Source of the DNA: Rhodococcus sp. (in: high G+C Gram-positive bacteria)
Lineage (GTDB): Bacteria; Actinomycetota; Actinomycetes; Mycobacteriales; Mycobacteriaceae
Direction of reading: 5' to 3'
DNA: 54,660 bases
NCBI RefSeq assembly: GCF_023264675.1
Contig: NZ_JAHFVG010000039.1
Coordinates: 1 to 54,660, forward strand
Positions within the stretch are counted from its first letter, which is position 1. Every line of letters starts with the position of its first letter. The translations under genes were made by a program, and so were the position numbers. The notes beneath the pieces were generated by a model, which saw only the letters and a list, made by a program, of their open reading frames with translations, was not told the DNA's origin and ran no database searches. Below are positions 33,830 through 43,527 of this stretch, piece after piece.

Positions 33830-35333
33830 CGAGCGCCGGGGTGTCCTTCTTCAAGACCTGACCCTTGAAGAACTCGGGCATCCGTACAGCGATGACGAGC
33901 ATCAGCACGACGCCGAGCAGGATGATGCCGACGCCGATGACGAACACCATGCCGATTCCGAAGATCGACGAACCGCTTCCGAACTCGGGATCCCAGGCGT
34001 CGACCGATGTTTGAACGAACACCACGACCATGCCGACCCCGCCCAGTAGCGGGGCGAGGAACTTGAAGAAGAAGTTCCGAACACCGGTGAACAGTTCGTC
34101 CCGGAAATACCAGACACAGGCGAACGCCGTGATGCCGTAGTAGAAGCAGATCATCAGGCCGAGCGCCGCGATGGTGTCGGTCAGAACGTTGTCGCTGACC
34201 ACACGCATGACGGCGTAGAAACCTGCCGAGGCGACGCCTGCCACGATCGTCGCGAAGCCCGGTGTGCTGAATCGCGGTGTGATGGAGGCGAATCGTTCGG
34301 GGATTGCCTTGTAGTGCCCCATGGCGAGCAGGGTGCGAGCCGGAGAGATGAACGTCGCCTGCAGGGACGAGGCCGAACTGCTGAGCACGGCCAGCGAGAG
34401 CAACACGGCGAACGGACCCATGACCGGACTCGCCAGCGCGGCGAACACGTTGTCGGTGGTGTCGGGATTCTGAAGACCGTTTCCGGTGTCCCCGGTACCG
34501 GCGAACAGCAATGTCGCGACCGCCGTCAGCAAATACAGGACGATGATGAAGAAGACGGTCACCAGGGCCGCGCGACCGGGGACCTTCGCGCTGCCCGCGG
34601 TCTCCTCGTTGACCGTCAAGCAGACATCCCAGCCCCAGTACATGAAGATCGAGAGCGACAGTCCGGCCGTGAATGCCGAGAAACTCTCGATGCCGAACGG
34701 ATCGAACCAGCTGAGGCTGAAGCTGATGTCGTCCGCGCCGTCGCCCTGACCGATCTTGACGAATGCGGCGATGATGAACCAGGCCATCACGACCAGCTGA
34801 AAGGTGAGCATCGTGTACTGGACGATCTTGGTTTCCTGCATGCCGCGATAGCAGAGCCAGGCGGACAGTGCCATGAAGATCAGGCAGGTCGCGATGTTGA
34901 CGGGCTTGTTGCCGGAGAGGTCGGCCAGGGAATCGTTGCTGGTCACCTGGGCCAGGAAGAGATAGAAGAAGTCGACGGCCACGCCCGCGAGGTTCGAGAG
35001 CACGATGATCGTGGCGGCGATCAGCCCCCAACCACCCATCCACCCGATGTACGGGCCGAAGGCCTTCGACGCCCAGGTGAACGAGGTACCACTGTCCGGT
35101 TCCGCTGCGTTGAGTTCACGGTAACCCAAGGCCACCAACAACATCGGAATGAAACCGACGATGAAGATGGCCGGAAGATGCACGCCTACCTCGGATACCG
35201 TCGGGCCGAGGGACGCCGTCAGAGCATAGGCGGGGGCGATGGTCGAGATACCGAGGACGACGCTGGCAAGCAGCCCGAGCTGGCCGGCGGACAGTCCCTT
35301 GGACTCGACCTGAATCTCGTGAGTCTCCTTCAT
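33816..35333 (-). CDS. APC-family amino acid/polyamine permease
   Basis: A 505-residue transporter with about 12 helices. LGISTIAPAYALTASLGPTV and DSGTSFTWASKAFGPYIGWMGGW match the first-helix and gating regions of the APC superfamily. It lies downstream of amine oxidase, aldehyde dehydrogenase and a USP gene on the same strand, so putrescine, agmatine or another amine is a likely substrate (inference). It overlaps the USP gene by 4 bases. Confidence 0.88.
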   Translation of the reverse strand: MKETHEIQVESKGLSAGQLGLLASVVLGISTIAPAYALTASLGPTVSEVGVHLPAIFIVGFIPMLLVALGYRELNAAEPDSGTSFTWASKAFGPYIGWMGGWGLIAATIIVLSNLAGVAVDFFYLFLAQVTSNDSLADLSGNKPVNIATCLIFMALSAWLCYRGMQETKIVQYTMLTFQLVVMAWFIIAAFVKIGQGDGADDISFSLSWFDPFGIESFSAFTAGLSLSIFMYWGWDVCLTVNEETAGSAKVPGRAALVTVFFIIVLYLLTAVATLLFAGTGDTGNGLQNPDTTDNVFAALASPVMGPFAVLLSLAVLSSSASSLQATFISPARTLLAMGHYKAIPERFASITPRFSTPGFATIVAGVASAGFYAVMRVVSDNVLTDTIAALGLMICFYYGITAFACVWYFRDELFTGVRNFFFKFLAPLLGGVGMVVVFVQTSVDAWDPEFGSGSSIFGIGMVFVIGVGIILLGVVLMLVIAVRMPEFFKGQVLKKDTPALVIED

Positions 35334-36211
35334 GATCGATCTCCTTCACCGCGCGGTACGACGATCATCGGGACGGGAAGCACGCGAAGGATTTTCGCTG
35401 CGGTGGAACCGAGGAACAGTCGACGCGGCTGCCCGAGTCTGCTCGACCCGACCATCAGGACGTCGCCGTCGTGCCAGTCGAGCGAGGTGACGGCTTTCTC
35501 GATCCCGCTGCCCTCGGCCACGAGTGAGGTGACGGCTGTGCCTTCGGGCAGAGCGGACCGTGCACGCGACAAGTTGTCCTCCGCTTTCGCGAGATCACGC
35601 TCGCGCGTGGCCTTCGACGAGGTGTCCGCGCCGGCTGGTCGGCTGTCGATCGACACCAGCGACAGCAACCGGATGGGCAGCGACGCCTTGGCGCTGAGGT
35701 CGTAGGCGGCCTTGGTCAACGCTTCCGCGCCGGGACGATTACCGACGGCACAGGTGATTTCGCGGATTCGGCCCACCGTGCTGTGCCGCGTCCCTCGGGG
35801 CGCGAGCGCCAATGGAACGTGCGCGACGTGCAGCAGCTCACTGGTGACGCTGCCGATCGCGTGCCGCCCGAGCAGACCGTCGCTCGCGGCGCCGACGACG
35901 ATCATGTAGGCGTCGCGTTCGGTGGCGATATCGATGAGGCCCTGCGCGAACGATTCGTCGAACAGCAGGTGACCTTCGGCGGAGATGTCCTCCGGGACGA
36001 AGGTCATGGCATCGGCAAGCCACTCGGTGGCCTGATCGACGAGAATCTTCTCGTAGGCCACCTCGACCGGTGCCTTCGAGGGCACCGGCCGCTCGCACGG
36101 CAAGACGATGCAGATGTCGAGCGCTGCGTCCAGGGTTCGCGCGAGGACAGCGGCGAGCGCGATGCCGTCCTCGCCACTCGGTGTTGCTTGATAGCCGACG
36201 ATCAGGCGCAT
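35330..36211 (-). CDS. Tandem universal stress protein
   Basis: A 293-residue protein of two UspA domains. The ATP-type motifs are VVGAASDGLLGRHAIGSVTSEL in domain 1 and MVGSSRLGQPRRLFLGSTAAKI in domain 2. USPs are often encoded next to APC-type transporters and may regulate them. It is transcribed between the amine oxidase and permease genes, 12 bases after the oxidase. Confidence 0.9.
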   Translation of the reverse strand: MRLIVGYQATPSGEDGIALAAVLARTLDAALDICIVLPCERPVPSKAPVEVAYEKILVDQATEWLADAMTFVPEDISAEGHLLFDESFAQGLIDIATERDAYMIVVGAASDGLLGRHAIGSVTSELLHVAHVPLALAPRGTRHSTVGRIREITCAVGNRPGAEALTKAAYDLSAKASLPIRLLSLVSIDSRPAGADTSSKATRERDLAKAEDNLSRARSALPEGTAVTSLVAEGSGIEKAVTSLDWHDGDVLMVGSSRLGQPRRLFLGSTAAKILRVLPVPMIVVPRGEGDRS

Positions 36212-36223
36212 GAAAGAGCCCTT

Positions 36224-38158
36224 CTAGTGACAGGAATCCGAATCGGTGTGGCACGCCTTCGGCGGTGACGGCAGCACATCGAGAGAGGGGTTGCGATCGA
36301 AGAATCCGAATGGCTTGAGCCAGAACGAGACTGTGTCCGCTGGCATGACCGGCCAGTCCTCGGGCCGGGTGATGTGGTGGATGCCGAAGGTGTACCAGAC
36401 GACGACGTCGGTGTTCTCGATGGACCGATCCGCCGCTGTCCACTCCGGTAAGCCATGGTCGATGCCGCTCTGGTTGACGAATTCGCCACTGGGCCAGCGC
36501 TCGTCAGGAGAGTTCGGCGTGACCCACACGGTGTGGCCGATGACCTGCGCCCGCTGGAAGACCGGCGACGCCGGATCGAACATCGACGGAATGGCCGCGC
36601 CCGGAACCAGTTTGTACGCCGGGTGGGTACCTAGACCGTTGGTGACGTTGTCGTTGACGACCTTCCATGCCCGCTGGGTGTTCCAGTCGTAATCCTGTTT
36701 GCCCTCGGTCTCCGTCGTCAGTGGGGTGTTGACCTGAGTGAGGGCGAGACCGTACGGGTTGTCCGGCCCCATCGGGACCTGCTGTGTCTCACTGGCGTAG
36801 ACGGTGTTCTCGGTGCCGTCGACGTCGAGATCAAGGCGGGCGACCAGGAAGTGCTGGTGGAACGGCGCGTAGGTGCGGTTGTCGACGAGAGTGCCCGAGG
36901 AGAACGTCCCACCTTCGGCGAAGTGAGTGACCACCATGATTCCGGTTGCCCGGACCTCGCACTCGATGTTCCCGTCCTGGTAGAAACGCCAATAGACGAG
37001 ATACTCGTAGTTCGCGACGGTCGCGTGGAAGCTGACCGTCAGCCGGCGCATGCGTCGTACCTCGGCGCCTGCGTCGTGATCGATGTGCTTCCACAGAACG
37101 GCGTTGTCCTCTTCGTGGATGCAGATGGCGTTGGTGATGGTGTACGGCTCACCCTTGCTGTTGTGCAGCACGGCGTCGAGGTAGCGAATCTCGCCGAGAC
37201 AGTCGCAGCCCAGTTCGAGTGAGGTGGTCATGAAGCCGAGGCCCCACTCACCGATGTCGAATGCCGTGCGGCGATAGTGGTCCTCGCTGTGATCGCGGTA
37301 CGGAACCACCATCTCCGCGAACGACATTCGATTGGCGACGGACCGAACGTTCCCGTTGTCGTTGTACGTCACCGCATGCAGGGTCATACCCTCGCGGTAG
37401 TTGAAGCCCACGCGCAGCGACCAGTTCTGCCACGTCAGCAGGTTGCCGTCGAGCTCGAAGGACGGGCCTTCGGGTTGGGTGATCTCGAGCGGCTTCAACG
37501 GCGGCCTCGTGCTGGCATTTCGGATGCGCTCGGGGATGTGGCGTGGGGTGTACTCACCCATGATCTCCGGCCGCTCGACGCGGTAGGTGTCCTCGATCTC
37601 GAGCAGTTCCATCGTGTTGACGTCGATGATGCAGTGCAGTCCGCCGACCGGCCCGGCGTAGGGGTTTGCGCCTTCCGCTGCTTTGACCCAGGTGTCGGAC
37701 CAGCCGAGACGCCTGCCCTTGTACTTCTCCGGAGTGACCGCCTCGCCGTACGTCCAGGTGTCCATGAACACGAGGTCGAGGTCGGTGATGCCCCGATCTG
37801 CCAGCGCCGCAATGACATCGGGGTTGGCCCGCAGCGCGGCGTCGGCCTCTTCCCACTCGTCGACGGTGAAGTTGGGCTGGACGCCGGGGATGTGGGTCCA
37901 CGATTCGGTGACGAGTTCGTCCAGCGAGACGACGGCTTTGAACGTCGTGTTGTCGGCGCTGTTCAACGCCACGACGACTGCCCGGCGCGCAGGCCTGGAG
38001 CCATCGGCATCGAACGCCGCGATCTCTGCCTTGGACGGTTCGATCATCTCGATCGATGCGTAGCGCCAGCCGTCGCCGACGGCGTGATCACGGGCGAGAG
38101 TTGCGGCAACCGAAGTGAACTCGTCGGTGGACAGTGGGTTCAGGGGGTGAAAAGTCAT
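36224..38158 (-). CDS. Copper-containing primary amine oxidase
   Basis: A 644-residue quinoprotein oxidase turning primary amines into aldehydes with release of ammonia and H2O2. The topaquinone precursor is Tyr384 in VANYEYLVYWRF, close to the Tyr382 of the Arthrobacter enzyme; the copper His pair is in FHQHFLVARLDLD, and a third His lies near the C-terminus in FGIHHITRPEDWPV. Starts TFHPLNPLSTDEF like other Actinobacteria oxidases. No signal peptide. Two bases separate it from the aldehyde dehydrogenase, so putrescine to 4-aminobutyraldehyde is the likely step. Confidence 0.94.
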   Translation of the reverse strand: MTFHPLNPLSTDEFTSVAATLARDHAVGDGWRYASIEMIEPSKAEIAAFDADGSRPARRAVVVALNSADNTTFKAVVSLDELVTESWTHIPGVQPNFTVDEWEEADAALRANPDVIAALADRGITDLDLVFMDTWTYGEAVTPEKYKGRRLGWSDTWVKAAEGANPYAGPVGGLHCIIDVNTMELLEIEDTYRVERPEIMGEYTPRHIPERIRNASTRPPLKPLEITQPEGPSFELDGNLLTWQNWSLRVGFNYREGMTLHAVTYNDNGNVRSVANRMSFAEMVVPYRDHSEDHYRRTAFDIGEWGLGFMTTSLELGCDCLGEIRYLDAVLHNSKGEPYTITNAICIHEEDNAVLWKHIDHDAGAEVRRMRRLTVSFHATVANYEYLVYWRFYQDGNIECEVRATGIMVVTHFAEGGTFSSGTLVDNRTYAPFHQHFLVARLDLDVDGTENTVYASETQQVPMGPDNPYGLALTQVNTPLTTETEGKQDYDWNTQRAWKVVNDNVTNGLGTHPAYKLVPGAAIPSMFDPASPVFQRAQVIGHTVWVTPNSPDERWPSGEFVNQSGIDHGLPEWTAADRSIENTDVVVWYTFGIHHITRPEDWPVMPADTVSFWLKPFGFFDRNPSLDVLPSPPKACHTDSDSCH

Positions 38159-38159
38159 G

Positions 38160-39596
38160 TCAGTTGGACTCCGTCGAACTCATCACGTGCTTGATTCGGG
38201 TGTAGTCCTCCACACCGTAGGCCGACAGATCCTTTCCGTAGCCCGAATACTTGAAACCGCCGTGGGGCATCTCCGCGACGAGCGGGATGTGGCAGTTGAT
38301 CCAGACCGCTCCGAAATCGAGCGCAGCCGACAACCGCAGCGTCCGTCCGTGATCGGAGGTCCAGACGCTCGACGCGAGGCCGAATTCGACGTCGTTGGCG
38401 AGCTCGATGGCCTCGTCCTCGTCGGTGAATTTTTGGACGGTGAGGACCGGACCGAACGTCTCCTCCTGGACGATGGGATCGGACTGCTGGACTCCGGTGA
38501 CGATGGTGGGTTCGAAGAAGAAACCGGTGTCGCCGATGCGCTTTCCACCGGTGACGATAGTGGCGTGCGGTCCGATGCCCTCCACCTTGGAGACGACCTG
38601 GCCGAAGTGGTTCACGTTGTTCAGCGGTCCGAGGAACGTGTCGGGATCGTCCGGCAATCCGACCTTCAGCGTCCTTGCCTTGGCGACGAGCGCGTCGACG
38701 AGCGTGTCGTGGATGGACTCGTGGACCAACACCCTGGTCACGGCTGTGCAGTCCTGGCCTGCATTGAAGAAGGCGGCCTCGGCGATACCGTCGGCGGTCT
38801 TCGCCACGTCGACGTCGTCGAACACCACTGCAGGCGCCTTGCCCCCGAGCTCGAGGTGAGCGCGCTTGAGTTGCTTGGCCGCACCGACCGCGACAGCGAT
38901 GCCCGCGCGAACCGAACCGGTGATCGAGACCAACGCCGGAGTCTTGTGTTCGACGATGGCGGCGCCGGTGCCGCCGTTGCCAAGGACCACGTTGAAGACA
39001 CCGTCGGGAATGATGCCCTTGGAGATCTTGGCCAGCACCAGAGTGCTTTCCGGCGTCGTATCACTCGGCTTGAGCACGATCGTGTTTCCCGCGGCCAGCG
39101 CCGGGCCGATCTTCCAGATCGCCATCATGAACGGGTAGTTCCAGGGAGTGACCTGCCCGACGACGCCCAGCGGTTCGCGCCGAACATATGAGGTGAAGCC
39201 GTCCATGTACTCACCCGCGGACTTGCCCTCCAGCATCCGTGCCGCGCCGGCGAAGAAACGAATCTGATCCGCGCCAACCGTGATCTCCTCGGCTGCGATG
39301 GTCGCTTTCGGCTGACCGGTATTGCGGCTCTGCGCGTCGACGAGTTCGTCGCTCGCAGCTTCGATTGCGTCGGCCAGCTTCAACAGAACCTTCTGCCGCT
39401 CACCCGGCGTCGTGCGGCCCCAGGTCTTGAACGCGTTCTTCGCCGCTGCCATCGCGGCGTCGACGTCGGAGGCGTCGGAGATAGGGGAGTGGGCGACAAC
39501 CTGCTCGTCGACCGGGTTCACCACATCGAGAATCTCGGTGCCCGAGGGCGTCACGAACTCGCCGCCGATGAAGTTCTGCAGGACCTGCACAGCCAT
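38160..39596 (-). CDS. patD: Aminobutyraldehyde dehydrogenase (aldehyde dehydrogenase family)
   Basis: A 478-residue NAD-dependent aldehyde dehydrogenase. Catalytic Glu in LELGGKAPAVVFDD, catalytic Cys in FNAGQDCTAVTRV, and cofactor motif ITGSVRAG. It resembles the gamma-aminobutyraldehyde dehydrogenase group and adjoins an amine oxidase, so it likely forms GABA. ATG 39596 is preferred over 39605 because GAAGGG is then nine bases away. First gene of the minus-strand run dehydrogenase-oxidase-USP-permease. Confidence 0.9.
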   Translation of the reverse strand: MAVQVLQNFIGGEFVTPSGTEILDVVNPVDEQVVAHSPISDASDVDAAMAAAKNAFKTWGRTTPGERQKVLLKLADAIEAASDELVDAQSRNTGQPKATIAAEEITVGADQIRFFAGAARMLEGKSAGEYMDGFTSYVRREPLGVVGQVTPWNYPFMMAIWKIGPALAAGNTIVLKPSDTTPESTLVLAKISKGIIPDGVFNVVLGNGGTGAAIVEHKTPALVSITGSVRAGIAVAVGAAKQLKRAHLELGGKAPAVVFDDVDVAKTADGIAEAAFFNAGQDCTAVTRVLVHESIHDTLVDALVAKARTLKVGLPDDPDTFLGPLNNVNHFGQVVSKVEGIGPHATIVTGGKRIGDTGFFFEPTIVTGVQQSDPIVQEETFGPVLTVQKFTDEDEAIELANDVEFGLASSVWTSDHGRTLRLSAALDFGAVWINCHIPLVAEMPHGGFKYSGYGKDLSAYGVEDYTRIKHVMSSTESN

Positions 39597-39741
39597 TGTG
39601 TTCATCCCTTCACATATTTCGGTTCTGCAAAGCCTGCACCCGGTCCGTGATCTTCGCTACCCGACAAGATGTCGATTCGGTTGCAACCCGACGGGACGAA
39701 GTGGCGGGGGTCACCACGCCGGCCAGGTACGGTCTTTTCCC

Positions 39742-40737
39742 ATGAGCACCGACATCGGACCGACACAGATCGCCGACAACGTGTGGGCCTTCCTGTGGGA
39801 GCCGGGAAGCTGGGGTCAGACCAATACAGGCCTCCTGGTCGACCCGGGGACCGCGTCGATGGTGATCGACACCGTCTGGGACACCGACCGGGCGCGGCGG
39901 ATCGCCGAGAAGACAGCGACACTGGTCGACAACGCCCCGATCACCGAGGTCGTCAACACTCACTCCGACGGAGACCACTGGTGGGGCAACGACACCGTGC
40001 CCGCCGGTGCCCGCATCACCACCAGCGCCGCTTCGCTCCGGGCCATGAAGGAAGAAACACCTCCGGCGGGCGTGCATGCGTTCGCCTCGCTCGGCTCACT
40101 GGTCGGCTGGGTTCCCGGGCCTCTCGGCGCGATGGGCGGCTACATGAATCGTGTCCGCGGCGGCGCCGTCTTTCCACGGAAGCGTCCGCGGCTGCCGGAT
40201 CGTTCGTTCGAGGTGACCGACGAACTCGCCGCCGGTAGCCGAGACGTGCGGCTGCGATACCTCGGTCCGGCCCACACCGTCGGCGATCTGATCGCCCATG
40301 TGCCCGACGCCGGTGTGGTGTTCGCCGGTGACCTCCTCTTCATCGGGTCGACGCCCATCTTGTGGCACGGGCCGCTCGGAAATTGGATCGACGCGATCGA
40401 CCACCTGCTTGCCCTCGATGCCGCGGTCTACGTGCCTGGACACGGTCCGCTGTGTTCGACCGTCGAGATCACAGCCTTGCGCGACTACTGGACATGGGTC
40501 GACTCCGCAGGCCGTGAGCATTTCGATGCCGGCGTGGAGTCCACTCACGCTGCACGAAACATGATGCAGTCCAAGGAGTTCGCACAGTTCGCCGAATGGG
40601 ATTCGCCGGAGCGCGTTGTGCTCAGCCTGTCCACCCTCTACCGCCTGTGGGAGGGTGAGCCCGCAGCCCCGCCGTCGCTCGCCCGTCGCGCCAAGGCGTT
40701 CGCTGCCGCCGGAGCGCTGACGAAAGAATCACGCTGA
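39742..40737 (+). CDS. MBL-fold metallo-hydrolase
   Basis: A 331-residue metallo-beta-lactamase fold protein. The metal motif reads NTHSDGDHWWGN, an HxDxDH form rather than the common HxHxDH, and further ligands are in YLGPAHTVGD and FAGDLLFIGS and the C-terminal YVPGHGPLCS. Such variants occur in alkylsulfatase- or quinoprotein-relay-like families. ATG 39742 has a weak upstream AGG. It diverges from the aldehyde dehydrogenase. Substrate unknown. Confidence 0.85.
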   Translation: MSTDIGPTQIADNVWAFLWEPGSWGQTNTGLLVDPGTASMVIDTVWDTDRARRIAEKTATLVDNAPITEVVNTHSDGDHWWGNDTVPAGARITTSAASLRAMKEETPPAGVHAFASLGSLVGWVPGPLGAMGGYMNRVRGGAVFPRKRPRLPDRSFEVTDELAAGSRDVRLRYLGPAHTVGDLIAHVPDAGVVFAGDLLFIGSTPILWHGPLGNWIDAIDHLLALDAAVYVPGHGPLCSTVEITALRDYWTWVDSAGREHFDAGVESTHAARNMMQSKEFAQFAEWDSPERVVLSLSTLYRLWEGEPAAPPSLARRAKAFAAAGALTKESR

Positions 40738-40828
40738 GGCGAACTCTGTGCCGATGCCGCGGCGCGGAGGATCATCGGACCGGAGCCCGTGGCGTCGAGG
40801 CTGACTCTCCGAACAAGAAAGAAGTACC

Positions 40829-41926
40829 GTGCGTTTCCAGATTCTCGACATCATCTTCAACCCGCCGCACCCCGTCACCGGGGAAGTGGTTCACGCATCC
40901 GACCGTCTGAACCGAGTCGTGGAGATCGCGGTACTGGCCGAGCAATGCGGATTCGACTCGTACTCCGTCGGTGAACGTCACGCCGGTGACGTTCTGTCCT
41001 CGTCGCCGACGGTCGTTCTCGGTGCCATCGCGCAGGCTACCGAGCGAATCCTGTTGTCCACCGGCGTATCCGTCGTATCGGTCCTCGATCCGATTCGGGT
41101 TGCCGAGGACTTCTCCACCATCGACCAGCTCAGCCGCGGTCGTCTCGAAATCGTGATCGGCAAAGGCAACGAGGCGCTGCAGTACCCGTTGTTCGGCCTC
41201 GATATTTCCAAGCAGTACGACTATCTCACCGAGAACTACGAACTCCTGCGCCGACTGATTCGCGAGGAGCACGTCGATTGGACCGGCACGCATCGGCATT
41301 CGCTGACCGACGCCACCACCCTCCCGCGCCCGTTCGACGGCCCGTTCCGTATCTGGCACGGTTCGGCGACGTCCATCGAAGCAGTCGACCTGGCGGCAAA
41401 ATGGGGCGATCCGATCGTCACCGCGAATGCCTTTCAGCCGCGCGAGAACTACAAGATTCTGATCGATCGCTATCGCCAGCAATACCGAGCCTACGGCCAC
41501 GATCCGGACAAGGCCTACGTCGGATCCGGTTCCGGCGGACTGTTTCTGGCCGATACCACCGAGCGGGCGATCGAGGAGTTCCGGCCGATCTACGAGGGTA
41601 TCGTCGCGCAGCAGGACAAAAGAAAGCATGATCCAGCGGCGAAGGGCAAGGTCACCAGCTTCCGGACCATCGAAGAGGCCGTCGAACGCGGTCCGGCGCT
41701 CGTCGGCTCACCCGAGCGGGTTGCGCAGAAGATCCTCGACTACCACCAGAGCTACGGGCACGACTTCCAGTCGGTGTCGATCAACCACGTACTGGATTTC
41801 GAGAAGCAGAAGGACACGGTACGACGGTTCGCCGAGGAAGTGATTCCGTTGGTCAAGGCCGAGGTGTCGACGACCCTGTGGGGCTCCGAGGACAAGGACC
41901 GAGCCAAGGGCTTCACCGCGCAGTAG
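40829..41926 (+). CDS. LLM-class flavin-dependent oxidoreductase
   Basis: A 365-residue TIM-barrel protein of the luciferase-like monooxygenase class, using FMN or F420. SVGERHAGDVLSSSPTVVLGAIA, STGVSVVSVLDPIRVAEDFSTID and LEIVIGKGNE are typical blocks. GTG 40829 has a purine-rich AAGAAAG upstream. It lies alone between the MBL gene and the convergent ramB gene. Substrate not predictable from sequence. Confidence 0.88.
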   Translation: MRFQILDIIFNPPHPVTGEVVHASDRLNRVVEIAVLAEQCGFDSYSVGERHAGDVLSSSPTVVLGAIAQATERILLSTGVSVVSVLDPIRVAEDFSTIDQLSRGRLEIVIGKGNEALQYPLFGLDISKQYDYLTENYELLRRLIREEHVDWTGTHRHSLTDATTLPRPFDGPFRIWHGSATSIEAVDLAAKWGDPIVTANAFQPRENYKILIDRYRQQYRAYGHDPDKAYVGSGSGGLFLADTTERAIEEFRPIYEGIVAQQDKRKHDPAAKGKVTSFRTIEEAVERGPALVGSPERVAQKILDYHQSYGHDFQSVSINHVLDFEKQKDTVRRFAEEVIPLVKAEVSTTLWGSEDKDRAKGFTAQ

Positions 41927-41942
41927 TTTTCGGCGCTCGGCG

Positions 41943-43355
41943 TCAGCGCACCAGGTACGGCGACACCGAACTGCGGTGCTCGTCGATGTCGAGCGCTTTT
42001 CCGAGCGGTGGGAATGCACGCTGCGGGCAGTTCGAGCGTTCGCAGACGCGGCACCCGGCGCCGATCGGGGTGGCGACGGTCGATCCGTGTAGATCGAGGC
42101 CGTCGGCGTACACCAACCGCGAGGCATGACGGATCTCGCAACCGAGGCCGATCGCGAACGTCTTGCCGGGCTGCCCGTAGCGCGCGGCACGACGCTCGAC
42201 GGTGCGGGCGATCCACAGATAGCTGCGGCCGTCCGGCATCTCGGCGATCTGAGTCATGATCTTGCCGGGATAGGCGAACGTCTCGTAGACATTCCATAGA
42301 GGGCAGGTTCCACCACTGGACGAGAAGTGAAACCCGGTGGCGGACTGCCTCTTCGACATATTGCCCGCGCGGTCGACGCGGACGAAGGAAAACGGAACAC
42401 CCCGAACCTTCGGACGCTGCAGGGTGGACAATCGGTGGCAGATCGTCTCGAAACTGACCGAGAAGAAGGCCGATAAACGCTCGACGTCGTATCGAAAATC
42501 CTCGGCGACGTCATGGAACTGGTGGTACGGCAGCACCGTCGCCGCGGCGAAGTAGTTCGCGAAACCGAGCTTCGCGAGCTTGCGAGATTCGTCGCTGGTG
42601 AACCCACCCTCGTCGACCATCCGGTCGAGGAGATCGGCGCATTCGAGGTAAGCCAACTCGGCCGCGAACTTGAAGACCTTCTGCCCACCCGACAGATGAG
42701 GCGAGATCTCGAGCAACCGTGTCTCGGGATCGAACCGGTGCAGCACGTTCTCGCCGAGGTCGATGCGATTGACGATCTGCACCTCGTGCACCGATTGCAG
42801 CCGCTTCGCGATCTCTCCACCCACATCCGCGCGGTGGAACCGGATTCTCGACGTCAACTCCTCTGCCGCAGTGTCCAGCTCGTGCAGATAGTTCTGGCGC
42901 TGATAGAAGTAATCGCGTACTTCCTCGTGCGGTTTGCTGATCGAACCGCTGCCACTGCCGTCGCTGAAGCGCTCCTCGGTAGCGGCGGCCAGCTGAGCCG
43001 TCGTATTGCGGTAGCGGCGGTGCATGTTCACCATCGCCCGGGCGAGCTGAGGGTGCGAGGACACCATCTGGGCAATTTCGTGGGCATCCGCAGCGATCCC
43101 CATGTCCTGGTCGAGAGCGACCTCGCGTAATTCGGCGACGAGGCGAGTGTCGTCCTCGGACGAGAAGAACGACGTGTCGACGCCGAACACCTCGGAGATA
43201 CGCAGCAATACCGGAACGGTGAGCGGACGAACGTCGTGCTCGATCTGGTTCAGATAGCTCGCCGAGATCTCGAGCTGACCGGCCAGAGCGACCTGGCTCA
43301 TCTTTCGTTCGGTACGCAGCTGTCGCAGCCGCGCGCCGACGAAAGTCTTGGACAT
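41943..43355 (-). CDS. ramB: RamB-type regulator of acetate metabolism
   Basis: A 470-residue regulator with an N-terminal XRE HTH (LRQLRTERKMSQVALAGQLE), a central IrrE/ImmA-type domain with a short-chain-fatty-acyl region (DUF2083) and a C-terminal CRVCERSNC cysteine cluster. RamB controls the glyoxylate shunt and acetate genes in Corynebacterium and M. tuberculosis (Rv0465c, close to icl1). Here it is divergent from the SPW protein and separated by about 1.3 kb from aceA. GTTGC/GCAAC motifs lie upstream of both ramB and aceA. Confidence 0.9.
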   Translation of the reverse strand: MSKTFVGARLRQLRTERKMSQVALAGQLEISASYLNQIEHDVRPLTVPVLLRISEVFGVDTSFFSSEDDTRLVAELREVALDQDMGIAADAHEIAQMVSSHPQLARAMVNMHRRYRNTTAQLAAATEERFSDGSGSGSISKPHEEVRDYFYQRQNYLHELDTAAEELTSRIRFHRADVGGEIAKRLQSVHEVQIVNRIDLGENVLHRFDPETRLLEISPHLSGGQKVFKFAAELAYLECADLLDRMVDEGGFTSDESRKLAKLGFANYFAAATVLPYHQFHDVAEDFRYDVERLSAFFSVSFETICHRLSTLQRPKVRGVPFSFVRVDRAGNMSKRQSATGFHFSSSGGTCPLWNVYETFAYPGKIMTQIAEMPDGRSYLWIARTVERRAARYGQPGKTFAIGLGCEIRHASRLVYADGLDLHGSTVATPIGAGCRVCERSNCPQRAFPPLGKALDIDEHRSSVSPYLVR

Positions 43356-43380
43356 GCGCCCAGGTTACGCCTGCGAAGCC

Positions 43381-43395
43381 GTTGCTTAACAACGT
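43381..43395. promoter_or_regulatory. GTTGC/CAACG inverted site upstream of ramB
   Basis: GTTGCTTAACAACG lies 25 bp upstream of the ramB start; GTTG and CAAC arms flank CTTAA. The same pentamer in the orientation GCAAC recurs four times upstream of aceA, so this may be an autoregulatory RamB site. By-eye inference. Confidence 0.4.
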
Positions 43396-43527
43396 TGGCT
43401 ACCGGGTTTACTCGTCACGATTTGGCTCTTGCATCACAATTCGGGGGTCCAGGGGAACAGATGGAGCTGGATGGGCGTATACCGGTATACGTGCTTGTTC
43501 GCACAGGTAACTAAGAGGGAGACGCTC

